DNA of 64,000 nucleotides, taken from positions 1 through 64,000 of the forward strand of contig JABMNL010000045.1 of assembly GCA_013204585.1 (NCBI GenBank). The letters run 5' to 3'. The position numbers were made by a program, and so were the translations under genes. Positions within the stretch are counted from its first letter, which is position 1. Every line of letters begins with the position of its first letter. Shown one piece after another: positions 37,213-45,982 of this stretch. The notes beneath the pieces are model-generated. The model was given only the letters and a program-made list of their open reading frames with translations, did no database searches and was not told the origin of the DNA. Source of the DNA: SAR202 cluster bacterium. Its GTDB lineage: Bacteria; Chloroflexota; Dehalococcoidia; Lucifugimonadales; UBA3495.

Positions 37213-38178
37213 CTATGGGGTGAGAATTACCTTGCCCCGCGCTCCCCGACTGGCGAGGTGCTGGTGGGCCTTGGCCACATCCGCCAGCGGCAGCACCTGG
37301 TCGACGATTAACTTGGCCTTGCCATCGCTAATCAGTCCGAACATTTCCGCCATCGCCGCCTTGTGGTCCAGCAGACCCTGGGGGGAGCGGCCAATGCTAA
37401 AGCCGATGATGGAGCGGTTGGCGGTGGTGAAGTCTGACGCCGGGATGTTGGCCAGGGTCTGCGAGGCATTGCCATAGCTGACCAGACGCCCGTAAGACGC
37501 AACGCAACGCACGCTCTTCTCCAAAACTTCACCACCCACGCATTCCGCCACCAGCTGTACTCCGGCACCGCCGGTCTCCTCGTTGACCACTTCTTCGAAG
37601 TCCTTGGTGATGTAATTGATGGTCACATCGGCCCCAAGGGATTTGCACAAAGCCAGCTTGTCTTCGGTCGAAGCGGTGGCAATGACCTTTGCGCCCCAGG
37701 CCTTGGCCAATTGGATTAGTACGGTTCCCACGCCGGACGCCCCGGCCTGCACCAACACGGTGTCTCCGGCCTGCAACTGGCCCCTAGATTTTAGGATGTG
37801 GTAGGCGGTCAGGAAAACTATGGGCATGCCTCCGGCCACAATTGGGTCCAGGGAGTCGGGATAGGGGAACACTAAGTTACCGTTGATGGCGACGTACTCT
37901 GCCTGGCCGCCCGGCCCCATGCCCATTACCTTCTGCCCCACGGAGATTCCAGTGACCTCCGAGCCAACCTCGATGACCGTGCCCGCCGCTTCCAGTCCCA
38001 TGGAAGATGGCAGCGCGGGTCCGGGATAGTTGCCACCCCGGCGGAGGATATCGGCGTAGTTAACTCCGGCGGAGTCAACCTTGATTAACACATGGTGAGG
38101 TCGAGGCCTGGGTTCGGCCACATCCTCGATTTCCAATACTTCCAGGCCGCCGAACTTGTTTAAGCGGACCGCTTTCAT
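37213..38178 (-). CDS. Zinc-free quinone oxidoreductase-like MDR family protein
   Basis: 321 residues. Medium-chain dehydrogenase/reductase fold: KAVRLNKFGGLEVLEIEDV start, GVNYADILRRGGNYP, and the NADPH loop QAGASGVGTVLIQLAKAWGA. Catalytic zinc ligands of alcohol dehydrogenases are absent, as in NADPH:quinone reductases and enoyl reductases of this group. GGAG seven bases upstream. Minus strand, just before the 2-hydroxyacid dehydrogenase and convergent with the permease. Confidence 0.9.
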   Translation of the reverse strand: MKAVRLNKFGGLEVLEIEDVAEPRPRPHHVLIKVDSAGVNYADILRRGGNYPGPALPSSMGLEAAGTVIEVGSEVTGISVGQKVMGMGPGGQAEYVAINGNLVFPYPDSLDPIVAGGMPIVFLTAYHILKSRGQLQAGDTVLVQAGASGVGTVLIQLAKAWGAKVIATASTEDKLALCKSLGADVTINYITKDFEEVVNEETGGAGVQLVAECVGGEVLEKSVRCVASYGRLVSYGNASQTLANIPASDFTTANRSIIGFSIGRSPQGLLDHKAAMAEMFGLISDGKAKLIVDQVLPLADVAKAHQHLASRGARGKVILTP

Positions 38179-38212
38179 CTGGGCACTCCGTTAGGTTGAA
38201 TGGTTTAGTGGA

Positions 38213-39208
38213 CTAGTTGTAGCCGCGGAACTGGGACGAGGTCAGCACGTCGGGGTTAATCACCCGCACCGGCTCTCCGCTGGTGAAGGCGCGCACGTTC
38301 TCAATCACCCCAGAATAGAAGGCCCGGTACCCTTCTTCAGTGACGTAGCCAAGGTGCGGGCAGATTAGGGTGTTCGGGGTCTTGAAAAGTGGATGGTCTA
38401 ATGGCAGTGGTTCGATGTCGAAGGTGTCCAAGGCAGCCCCAGCAATGGCCTTTCGTTGCAAAACGTCAATCAAGGCCTTTTCATCGACAATCGGCCCACG
38501 GGAAATGTTTACCAGATAAGCGGTGGGCTTCATCAGCGCTAACTCGGGCGCGCCGACCAGTCCTCGGGAGCGGTCACTGAGCACCAGGTGTACCGAGACA
38601 ATGTCTGCCTCTTTGAATAGAGTTTCTTTGTCCACCAGCGTGGCGTCGCATTCTTTTGCCCGTTCGGCGGTCAGGTTTTGGCTCCAGGCGATGATGTTCA
38701 TGTCGAAGGCCGCACCAACCTTAGCCACCAACGAACCGATATGGCCAAGCCCTAGTAGCCCCAAGGTTTTGCCCTTTAGTCCCACTCCCACGGTCGTACC
38801 CCAAGTGCCTTGCCTGGCTCGGGTGTCTTCTTCGTGGATGTGGCGCAGCATGGAGATAATTAGACCCCAGGTTAGTTCGGTGGGGCCTTCGCCAGCGCCG
38901 CCCGTGCCGCAGACCGCGATGCCCATCTCGGTAGCCGCCTCGGTATCGAATGAAGCGTTCCGACGACCGGTGGTAATCAGCAGCCGCAGCTTGGGCAGCC
39001 GCGAGAGTATTGAGCGAGTGAAGGGAGTCCGCTCGCGCATGCCCATGACCAAGTCAAAATCTTTGAGCCGCTCCACAAGCTGGTCTTCGTCGGCGATGTG
39101 GTCGTGGAAATATTCAACCTCAGTCCCGGAGGGCAATTGAGACCAGTCGCCAAGGTCTTTGGCCGTGGCCTGGTAATCGTCCAATACTGCTAGTTTCAAC
39201 TTGTTCAT
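38213..39208 (-). CDS. D-isomer-specific 2-hydroxyacid dehydrogenase family protein
   Basis: 331 residues. NAD-binding motif GLLGLGHIGSLVAKVGAAF, the SRGPIVDE motif with a conserved Arg, and the catalytic His in CPHLGYVTEE. The family reduces 2-oxo acids (phosphoglycerate, glyoxylate, lactate types); no ACT domain, so not a classical SerA. It lies 34 bases upstream of the quinone reductase gene. Substrate unknown. Confidence 0.9.
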   Translation of the reverse strand: MNKLKLAVLDDYQATAKDLGDWSQLPSGTEVEYFHDHIADEDQLVERLKDFDLVMGMRERTPFTRSILSRLPKLRLLITTGRRNASFDTEAATEMGIAVCGTGGAGEGPTELTWGLIISMLRHIHEEDTRARQGTWGTTVGVGLKGKTLGLLGLGHIGSLVAKVGAAFDMNIIAWSQNLTAERAKECDATLVDKETLFKEADIVSVHLVLSDRSRGLVGAPELALMKPTAYLVNISRGPIVDEKALIDVLQRKAIAGAALDTFDIEPLPLDHPLFKTPNTLICPHLGYVTEEGYRAFYSGVIENVRAFTSGEPVRVINPDVLTSSQFRGYN

Positions 39209-39266
39209 CTCCCAATGATGGATTTGATGGTGGTTCGGGCGGGGCTTAGTGTTTGCCTGTTCGTTA

Positions 39267-39297
39267 CCCGTTCGTTATTCACCCGTTCCGTTATTCA
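39267..39297. repeat. Short tandem repeat (CCCGTTCGTTATTCA, about two copies)
   Basis: CCCGTTCGTTATTCA (39267-39281) followed by CCCGTTCCGTTATTCA (39282-39297), with a third partial copy before it. It lies in the gap between two minus-strand genes. Confidence 0.6.
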
Positions 39298-39316
39298 ATA
39301 ATTAATCAAGAAAGGT

Positions 39317-40366
39317 TTACTTGAAGGCGGGCATGACCTTCTCGGTCAAGATGCGCAGGCTGCGCAGGACGCGTTCTTCGGGAATCAGGCCGCCAGCGTT
39401 TAGCTCGGCCACCACTCCGTTCAGGGCCAGTTCTTCCTTCAATTGGGTCAACCGATCCACCAGTCCCTCGGCGGTCCCGAAGGCAATTTTAGTCTGTAGC
39501 ATCTGGTCGTAACTGAGACCGGCCAGACGCTCGGCCCGACCGTCGCGCAACTCGGTGGATTCAAGTCCGGCCTTCCCGGCGGCCTCGCGGTAAAGCGTGC
39601 CCATTCGGCCAAAATAGCCGCTGATGCTCTCGAAGGGCTCATCTTTCGCCTGTTGCTGGGTCTCTCCGGCATAAACCGGGATGCGGAGCGACACATCGCC
39701 TTCCCCTGGGTGACCGGCCTCTCGCCAGCATCTCCGGTACTCTTCAATATTTTTGCGCAACTCGGGAATGTCCAATCCGCGCAGTCCGACGAATATCGGA
39801 TGACCATCTTTGCCCAGCCGAGTAAAGGTCTCGGCGGAGTTGGCAGCAATTCTAATGGGAGGGTGGGGCTGCTGGTACGGGGTCGGCGAGATAGTGGCCT
39901 TATCCACCGTGTAATATTTGCCCTGGTAGGAGAACTCTTTGCCCTGCCACGCTTGGAGAATAACCTCTAGCGATTCAGCAAACCGGCCTTGACTCTCGCT
40001 GTAGGGGAAACCGAAAACATCGTAAGAGCGGGCGAACCCGCTGCGACCGACGCCAAACTCGAACCGGCCTTCGCTGATGTGGTCAACGGTGGCCGCCTCC
40101 TCGGCAATGCGGAGCGGATTGCTCAGCGGCAGCACATACACGGCCATACCCACCCGGAGTCTTTTGGTGCGGGTGGCTATGGAGGTCGCTACCACAATGG
40201 GAGAAGAAAGCACCGAGCGGGTCGGGTTGAAATGTAGTTCGGCCAGCCAGACGCCGTCCAGTCCCATTTCCTCGGCTGAGTCGACCATCCGGAACCCTTC
40301 TTGAAAGGCCTGGGCCTCGGTGGTTCCAGCCCTGTTACCGAACTCCATGAATGCGCCAAACTGCAT
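39317..40366 (-). CDS. Luciferase-like (LLM class) flavin-dependent monooxygenase
   Basis: 349 residues. TIM-barrel bacterial luciferase family: N-terminal FGAFMEFGNRAG, WLAELHF, SPIVVATSIATRTKRLRVGMAVYVLPL and FEFGVGRSGF. Members use F420 or FMN; I cannot tell which here, since the F420 genes are not in the window. GAGGAAAA precedes the ATG. The genes downstream on the minus strand are oxidoreductases, but the gap of about 110 bases with repeats leaves co-transcription open. Confidence 0.88.
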   Translation of the reverse strand: MQFGAFMEFGNRAGTTEAQAFQEGFRMVDSAEEMGLDGVWLAELHFNPTRSVLSSPIVVATSIATRTKRLRVGMAVYVLPLSNPLRIAEEAATVDHISEGRFEFGVGRSGFARSYDVFGFPYSESQGRFAESLEVILQAWQGKEFSYQGKYYTVDKATISPTPYQQPHPPIRIAANSAETFTRLGKDGHPIFVGLRGLDIPELRKNIEEYRRCWREAGHPGEGDVSLRIPVYAGETQQQAKDEPFESISGYFGRMGTLYREAAGKAGLESTELRDGRAERLAGLSYDQMLQTKIAFGTAEGLVDRLTQLKEELALNGVVAELNAGGLIPEERVLRSLRILTEKVMPAFK

Positions 40367-40418
40367 GGGATTTTCCTCGTTTTCTAAGATATAGACGTCG
40401 GAAAGGCGAACTGCTCAA

Positions 40419-40447
40419 AGTAGCGTTACCTAAATGGCAACGCTACT
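40419..40447. promoter_or_regulatory. 12-bp inverted repeat between divergent LLM and lhgO genes
   Basis: AGTAGCGTTACC (40419-40430) pairs with GGCAACGCTACT (40436-40447) at 11 of 12 positions around a 5-base loop; the odd pair becomes G-T in minus-strand RNA. It is a possible operator or leader hairpin for the flavin monooxygenase gene. Confidence 0.5.
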
Positions 40448-40486
40448 GCCTAGAACCACGTCAAAAGTACTGCATGGCGCGCCCAG

Positions 40487-40521
40487 GGTCAAGAAAATGG
40501 CCCGCTTGCGCCGCCTTGACC
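40487..40521. promoter_or_regulatory. 7-bp inverted repeat upstream of lhgO
   Basis: GGTCAAG (40487-40493) and CTTGACC (40515-40521) with a 21-base spacer. An extended -10 (TGCTACACT, 40545-40553) lies downstream and could serve lhgO. Confidence 0.35.
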
Positions 40522-40606
40522 GGCCTCGCCCGGCGGACTACCCTTGCTACACTCTTTTCGGCCTAAGTCCGGCAAGAGACCATAACCCAAAACCAAGGGG
40601 CCAACC

Positions 40607-41824
40607 ATGGAATCGAGCCAGTACGACATCGCGATTATCGGCGGCGGCATTTTGGGCCTGTCCACCGCCATGCAGTTGGCGGCCCGGGCTCCCCAATGGC
40701 GGGTCGCCGTCCTGGAGAAAGAAGAAGCGCTGGCCACTCATCAGACCGGACACAACAGCGGAGTGATGCATTCGGGCATTTACTACCGGCCTGGCTCCCA
40801 CAAGGCCAAGTTCTGTGTGGCTGGCCTGAACAACCTGGTGCAGTTTTGCAATGACAACGAGATTGAGTATCAACAGTGTGGCAAGGTCATAGTTGCCACT
40901 GATGAGTCCGAATTTGGCCGCCTCCAGGATCTCTACGAGAGGGGAACGGCCAACGGTGTGCCCGATTTGGAGATTGTTGGCCAGGAACGACTGAAAGAGA
41001 TTGAACCCTACGTTAAAGGGGTGAAGGCTCTGTGGGCGCCCCACACCGGAATAGTCGATTTCACCAAGGTGGCTGCTGCTTACGCCGAAAAATTCCAGCA
41101 GGCTGGCGGCGACATTTTCACCGGAGCGCCGGTGCGGAAGATTGTCCGCTCCACTGGCTCGGTGGCTCTGGAAACCCCCAAGGGAACCCTCCAGGCCAAG
41201 CACATCATCAACTGCGCCGGGCTTTACGCGGACAAGGTTGCCGTGATGACTGGCGAAAAGGTGGGCGTGCGAATCATCCCCTTCCGGGGCGAGTATTACA
41301 CCCTGCGGCCCGAGAGTCATTACTTGGTCAACGGATTAATCTATCCGGTCCCAGACCCCAGGTTCCCGTTCCTTGGCGTCCACTACACCCGCAACATCCA
41401 CGGTCATGTTGAGGCTGGCCCCAACGCGGTGATGGCCCTGCGCCGGGAAGGCTACCGTAAGCGCGACTTCGACTTGGGAGAAACCCTGGGCAGCCTGACC
41501 TATCCGGGTTTCTGGAAGATGGCCATGAAATTCTGGAAAATAGGCATGGGAGAGGTCTACCGCTCCTACAGCAAGCGGGTGTTCTTGCGTGACTTGCAGC
41601 GGTTGCTGCCGGAGATTAAGGACTCGGACCTAGCCGGCGGCGGCGCGGGGGTCCGTGCCCAAGCGGTGGCCAATGACGGTTCTCTGCTCGACGACTTCAG
41701 CATCATCGAAGGCAAAGATTCGATTCACGTGCTGAATGCGCCGTCGCCGGGCGCTACTTCTTCATTTGCGATTGGCGAGCACATTGCCGGACTGGCAGTA
41801 AATAACTTTGGAGCTTCGTCTTAG
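40607..41824 (+). CDS. lhgO: L-2-hydroxyglutarate oxidase family flavoprotein
   Basis: 405 residues. FAD-binding DAO fold: DIAIIGGGILGLSTAMQLA (6-24), HNSGVMHSGIYYRPGS and KAKFCVAGLNNLVQFC, typical of LhgO. It oxidises L-2-hydroxyglutarate to 2-oxoglutarate and passes electrons to the membrane quinone pool. AAGGGG lies upstream of the ATG. It is followed by about 215 bases before the next gene, so it is probably single. Confidence 0.9.
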   Translation: MESSQYDIAIIGGGILGLSTAMQLAARAPQWRVAVLEKEEALATHQTGHNSGVMHSGIYYRPGSHKAKFCVAGLNNLVQFCNDNEIEYQQCGKVIVATDESEFGRLQDLYERGTANGVPDLEIVGQERLKEIEPYVKGVKALWAPHTGIVDFTKVAAAYAEKFQQAGGDIFTGAPVRKIVRSTGSVALETPKGTLQAKHIINCAGLYADKVAVMTGEKVGVRIIPFRGEYYTLRPESHYLVNGLIYPVPDPRFPFLGVHYTRNIHGHVEAGPNAVMALRREGYRKRDFDLGETLGSLTYPGFWKMAMKFWKIGMGEVYRSYSKRVFLRDLQRLLPEIKDSDLAGGGAGVRAQAVANDGSLLDDFSIIEGKDSIHVLNAPSPGATSSFAIGEHIAGLAVNNFGASS

Positions 41825-41887
41825 TCTCTCGTCCTAGGTACGGGATAAGGGTATCCTCAAAGCTGCGGTAGCTGGCTGTACATAATG

Positions 41888-41917
41888 TTGCTGGGGTTGG
41901 CTACCCATAGGTATAAT
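41888..41917 (+). promoter_or_regulatory. Candidate promoter for the maoC-like/plsX/fabG operon
   Basis: TTGCTG (41888-41893), 18-base spacer, perfect TATAAT (41912-41917). Confidence 0.5.
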
Positions 41918-41959
41918 CGTGCCAGCCGGGCGTGCCCGTGCTTAATATGGAAGTAATCT

Positions 41960-41980
41960 GGGGGCTGCGGCTCCCTTTTT
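41960..41980 (+). promoter_or_regulatory. Small hairpin plus T-run in the lipid-operon leader
   Basis: GGGGG (41960-41964) can pair with CTCCC (41971-41975, one G-T pair), followed by TTTTT (41976-41980), 60 bases before the first gene. It is a short stem and only a possible attenuator. Confidence 0.35.
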
Positions 41981-42040
41981 GGGTTCTACTGAATTTGTTT
42001 GGGGGACGGTGACCGACCGGTGCAAGGAGGCGGGCCAGCA

Positions 42041-42853
42041 TTGGCGCTTGATACTGAGCAGACCTTGAACTTAGGGTCGTTCAAAGCGGCACAGGACTCG
42101 GTTGACGAGTACCTGCGTTCAGTAAGTGATTCCTTGCCCATTTACCAAGAGACCGGAATTGTGCCGCCCCTGTACTTGGCAGCTTCCGCTTTGGGTTCAC
42201 TGCTTAAACAACTTGCGCTCCCTCCCGGTGCCATTCACAGCTTACAAGAGATAGAGACACTGACAACCGTTGCCATAGGCAGCGAAGTAAAGGTCAGCGC
42301 ATTCGTGGAGAAACCCCGCCGCCGTGCGGGACTTGAGTTCATTACCGCCGTCTGTGCCGTTGAAACTGGCGGAGTAGCGGCACTAATCTCGAAGAGCACT
42401 GTGCTGGTGCCCAGTGAAACACCGTCTGAAGGGACGCCAAGGGAGCCAAAAGAACAGGAAGACAAGACTGTCGAAAGTGGTCTTGCCATCGTTTCAAAAG
42501 AGATAAATCAAGAGCAGTTGAACGCCTACGCCAAGGCATCCGGCGACGATAATCCACTGCACCTTGACCCAGAGTTCGCCGCCAAGACCCAGTTTGGCGG
42601 AATAATCGCCCACGGCATGCTCACCCTGGCTTTCATCTCTGAGATGATGGCCGCGGCCCACGGCAGCGATTGGCTCGAATCGGGGTCGCTGCGGGTCAGA
42701 TTTAAGGGCGCAGCCTATCTGGGCGACCGGGTTGAGGCATGGGGCAAATCGGCACAAGAGCAAGACTCTTCGCGCACATTTTCGGTTGGCGTCAGGAATA
42801 CTACCAGTGGGCAAAATCTAATTACGGGCACTGCCAGCTTTAACATAAAATAG
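42041..42853 (+). CDS. MaoC-like double-hotdog dehydratase
   Basis: 270 residues from a TTG at 42041, chosen because AAGGAGG (42024-42030) is ten bases upstream and the longer frame has no ribosome site. The N-terminal half is a divergent hotdog domain (YQETGIVPPLYL). The C-terminal half has the hydratase-2 motif YAKASGDDNPLHLD...FGGIIAHGM with Asp and His. The family hydrates or dehydrates (R)-3-hydroxyacyl-CoA/ACP. Being first in an operon with plsX and fabG suggests it serves fatty acid synthesis in place of FabZ; that is inference. Confidence 0.83.
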   Translation: MALDTEQTLNLGSFKAAQDSVDEYLRSVSDSLPIYQETGIVPPLYLAASALGSLLKQLALPPGAIHSLQEIETLTTVAIGSEVKVSAFVEKPRRRAGLEFITAVCAVETGGVAALISKSTVLVPSETPSEGTPREPKEQEDKTVESGLAIVSKEINQEQLNAYAKASGDDNPLHLDPEFAAKTQFGGIIAHGMLTLAFISEMMAAAHGSDWLESGSLRVRFKGAAYLGDRVEAWGKSAQEQDSSRTFSVGVRNTTSGQNLITGTASFNIK

Positions 42854-42934
42854 ACACAGGAACCTTTGGCGAATGGCCGGGTAGTCTTCGACAAAAACTA
42901 CGGAGAACCTCCAGCCAGACGGGGAAGGAACACG

Positions 42935-43990
42935 ATGCAGAAAGATACAAATAATGGAACAGGCCCGGTTCGCGTAGCGCTAGACGCGATGGGTGGCGAC
43001 CACGGCCCGGCGGAAACCGTTAAGGGCGCAATATTGGCCGCCCAGTCTGCCAACGTCGAGATGATTCTCGTGGGGGACCAAGGCCCGGTGGAGCAAGAGC
43101 TGGCCAACCATGACGTGACTGGCTTGTCCATCAGCTTTGTGCCGTCCGAAGGTAAGATTGGCGACGACGAGCATCCGATTCAGGCGATGAGAACCAAGCC
43201 GAAGAACTCGGTGATGGTGGCCACCCAGTTGGTAAAGCGCGGTGATGCCGATGCCGTAGTGACCATGGGTTCCACCGGCGGGGCAATGGCCAGCGCGGTG
43301 CTGACCTTGGGCCTGATGGAAGGGCTCGACCGCCCCTGCATCGGCGGCCCGTTCTTGGGTTTTGCTCCCAGAACAGTTCTGGTGGACATTGGCAGCAATT
43401 TGGACTGCCGACCGGGGCTGCTGCTCAATTTCGCTTCCTTGGGTGTTACCTTCGCTCGTACCTATATGGGAATCGACAATCCCAGGGTCGCGCTACTTAG
43501 CGTCGGCTCTGAGTCCGCTAAGGGCAACAAGCAAGTCCAAGAAAGCTATCGAGTGTTCCAGGACAGTCATCTTAATTTCGTCGGCAACGTCGAAGGGATG
43601 GACTTCTTCACCGAAAAGGCCGAAGTCATCATCTGTGACGGATTTGTCGGCAACATCCTGATTAAGTTTACCGAGGGTATCGGCGCAGCTTTCGCCGGGT
43701 TCGCCAAAAAGCAGCTTTCTTCCGCGCTAGACGAAGCCACTCTGAATAAATTTGCGGGTGGAATGCTCCAGTTGACCAACCGTACCCGCACCAATGGCGG
43801 CCCATTATTTGGCATTAACGGTGCAGTGATATTGGGCCACGGCTCTAGCGGGGCCGACGAAATTGTGGCCGCAGTGACCACTGCCGCTCGCTACGTTGAG
43901 TTGGGAATGGTCGACATCATGCGGGAAGACCTGGCATCAATTACTAAAATGGCCAAGACCAAACCGGCCAGCACCGGCGCAGGCCAGTAA
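42935..43990 (+). CDS. plsX: Phosphate acyltransferase PlsX
   Basis: 351 residues from ATG 42935, preceded by GGGGAAGGA; the frame opens further upstream but starts VALDAMGGDHGP only after this Met. PlsX makes acyl-phosphate from acyl-ACP for membrane phospholipid synthesis. Motifs: AMGGDHGPAETVKG, PRTVLVDIGSNLDC, and GNVEGMDFF. Co-transcribed with the upstream dehydratase and downstream fabG, a common pairing in bacteria. Confidence 0.95.
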   Translation: MQKDTNNGTGPVRVALDAMGGDHGPAETVKGAILAAQSANVEMILVGDQGPVEQELANHDVTGLSISFVPSEGKIGDDEHPIQAMRTKPKNSVMVATQLVKRGDADAVVTMGSTGGAMASAVLTLGLMEGLDRPCIGGPFLGFAPRTVLVDIGSNLDCRPGLLLNFASLGVTFARTYMGIDNPRVALLSVGSESAKGNKQVQESYRVFQDSHLNFVGNVEGMDFFTEKAEVIICDGFVGNILIKFTEGIGAAFAGFAKKQLSSALDEATLNKFAGGMLQLTNRTRTNGGPLFGINGAVILGHGSSGADEIVAAVTTAARYVELGMVDIMREDLASITKMAKTKPASTGAGQ

Positions 43991-44041
43991 ATTGACGTCC
44001 GGTAGATTGGTTCCCGCCAGTTTGATTTACAGGTTGGTTTA

Positions 44042-44794
44042 ATGAACGGAATCGACCTGAGTGGCAAGATTGCACTGGTAACCGGAGCTTCCAGGGGCAT
44101 TGGCGCTGTTGTCGCCAGCCGTCTGGCCCAAGCAGGGGTCAAGGTTGGTGTTAACTACCATGCTAGCCCCGACGCTGCCAAGCTGGTCGTGGAATCCATC
44201 ACCAAGGCAGGCGGGGAAGCCATTATGGTCGGCGGCGATGTCTCCCAGCAAGAAGCCGCCGAGTCGGTCATCAAGCAGATTGTCGAGCACTGGGGCAACA
44301 TCGACATTCTGGTGAATAACGCTGGCATCAATAAAGACCGCCTCTTGATGCGCATGACCCCCGAAGACTTCGATAGCGTGATGGACGTGAACCTGAGAGG
44401 CGCTTTTCTCTGCAGCAAGTACGTCATGCCCCATCTAATTAAGCAACGCTCGGGCCGGGTGATTAACATGTCGTCGGTGGTGGGGCTTTCCGGCAACCCT
44501 GGGCAAGCAAACTACGCGGCGGCAAAGGCAGGACTAATCGGCCTGACCAAGGCAGTGGCCCGAGAAGTCGCCTCCCGTAACGTCACCGTCAACGCACTGG
44601 CTCCCGGATATATCACCACCGGCATGGTGGACGAGTTGTCTAAGGAGACCCAGGCGAAGATACTAGACCGCATCCCCATGGGCCGGTTCGGAACGGCAGA
44701 GGACGTGGCTGAGTCGGTAGTCTTTCTCTGCAGCGACGGCGCTAGCTACATCACCGGGCAAGTCTTGACCATCGACGGCGGCATGATCGCCTGA
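44042..44794 (+). CDS. fabG: 3-oxoacyl-[ACP] reductase FabG
   Basis: 250 residues. Short-chain dehydrogenase with TGASRGIG (15-22), NNAG, catalytic Ser in MSSVVGLSGNPGQ, then YAAAK with the Tyr and Lys. It reduces 3-oxoacyl-ACP with NADPH. 51 bases after plsX and overlapping the next start by one base. The ribosome site is weak. Confidence 0.93.
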   Translation: MNGIDLSGKIALVTGASRGIGAVVASRLAQAGVKVGVNYHASPDAAKLVVESITKAGGEAIMVGGDVSQQEAAESVIKQIVEHWGNIDILVNNAGINKDRLLMRMTPEDFDSVMDVNLRGAFLCSKYVMPHLIKQRSGRVINMSSVVGLSGNPGQANYAAAKAGLIGLTKAVAREVASRNVTVNALAPGYITTGMVDELSKETQAKILDRIPMGRFGTAEDVAESVVFLCSDGASYITGQVLTIDGGMIA

Positions 44795-45864
44795 TGCGCC
44801 GCCCAATCAGACTGCTTCTCTTTTCTTTAGCAGCTTGTTTGGGTCTCGTCGCCGTCGCGTGCAGCGGATTGGCTGTTGTTGCTACGCCAGTGGCAATTTC
44901 GACAGCCATGCCTACTCCGACGACGAATTTTGGTGCGACGCAATCGCCCACGGCTACGGTTTCACCAACCGTCACGACTGGGCCGACTGCAACGGCAGTT
45001 CCGATTCCAACTGATACGCCATTGCCGACGGCTACCGTGGCCCCGACGGCTGCTCCAATTCCTACTGCCACGCTGGCACCGACTCCGATGCCCACGGCGG
45101 CGCCAATCGGTCAGCGCACAACCGTTGACCGGCCAGACGACTCGGACCTGCCTCAGATTCATCTGGTCTACGCCCTTGCGTCCGACGGAGTAGACCGATT
45201 TTTCGACACGAACGGCGCAATCAAGACATCAGTTGAATCGGTGCGTTATTGGTTCAGAACACAGAGCAGCGGTTTGGACCTCCGTTGGGATACCTATAAC
45301 GGGGAATTGGACGTCACTTTCTTCCGTTTGGGGTCAACGGAGAAATCGGTCACCGCTTTGGGGGCCTACGTCCGTGACGTTCTGGAACAAGAGTTAAAGG
45401 CCGCCGGAGGAATCCAGGGCAGTAAACAATACATGGTGTTCTACGACGGAGCCAGCACCTACGCCTGTGGCGGCGGCGCTTGGCCGCCGTTACTTTACGG
45501 CGTGGTCGGTGCCATGTATCTAAAGGGGTTGCCAGACGGTCCGGTTCCATGTGACTCGAACACCTTGGGAGCATCTCCGACGACGCCGGGATACCTGGAT
45601 ATTGCCATGCTCCACGAGTTTGTTCATTCGTTGGGTCTAACCCCGACCTGTGCCCCGAATCAACATTCGTCCGGCCACGTTTCCGACTCGCCCAATGACC
45701 TGATGTGGGCCGGCGATGCACCTTGGGATTTGCCGCCCAAGTTAGATATTGGGAATGACGACTATTTTCGCCATGGGAACCCAGACTGTCCCGACCTGGC
45801 CAATGTGGGCTACATAGACCCATTGCCAGCGGATTACTGGCTGCCACCGGGCGTGTCCCGCTAG
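44794..45864 (+). CDS. Predicted lipoprotein with zinc-metalloprotease-like HExxH motif
   Basis: 356 residues; the start overlaps the fabG stop by one base (TGATG). A signal peptide ends in a lipobox-like VAVAC (about residue 27), then a Pro/Thr-rich linker of repeated PT pairs to about residue 107. The globular part has HEFVHSLGL, matching the HExxHxxG start of metzincin-like zinc sites, and several cysteines (SYACGG, VPCDSN, TPTCAPN, NPDCPD). So it is probably an extracytoplasmic metallopeptidase. Family not recognised. Its coupling to fatty acid genes is odd and may only reflect gene crowding. Confidence 0.65.
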   Translation: MRRPIRLLLFSLAACLGLVAVACSGLAVVATPVAISTAMPTPTTNFGATQSPTATVSPTVTTGPTATAVPIPTDTPLPTATVAPTAAPIPTATLAPTPMPTAAPIGQRTTVDRPDDSDLPQIHLVYALASDGVDRFFDTNGAIKTSVESVRYWFRTQSSGLDLRWDTYNGELDVTFFRLGSTEKSVTALGAYVRDVLEQELKAAGGIQGSKQYMVFYDGASTYACGGGAWPPLLYGVVGAMYLKGLPDGPVPCDSNTLGASPTTPGYLDIAMLHEFVHSLGLTPTCAPNQHSSGHVSDSPNDLMWAGDAPWDLPPKLDIGNDDYFRHGNPDCPDLANVGYIDPLPADYWLPPGVSR

Positions 45865-45982
45865 CTTCTATATAGGCGTTCTAGGCGCTGCTACCACGGC
45901 CAATCTGGGTGGAGTATTCGGGTATTCGCCGCTACAATTGGGCAATTCCGTACGACTAATCCACTCACACCGGAGGCCGTCC

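Noticed and set aside
40547-41320. Minus-strand frame of 257 codons opposite lhgO
   Set aside because: Antisense shadow of a clear flavoprotein gene.
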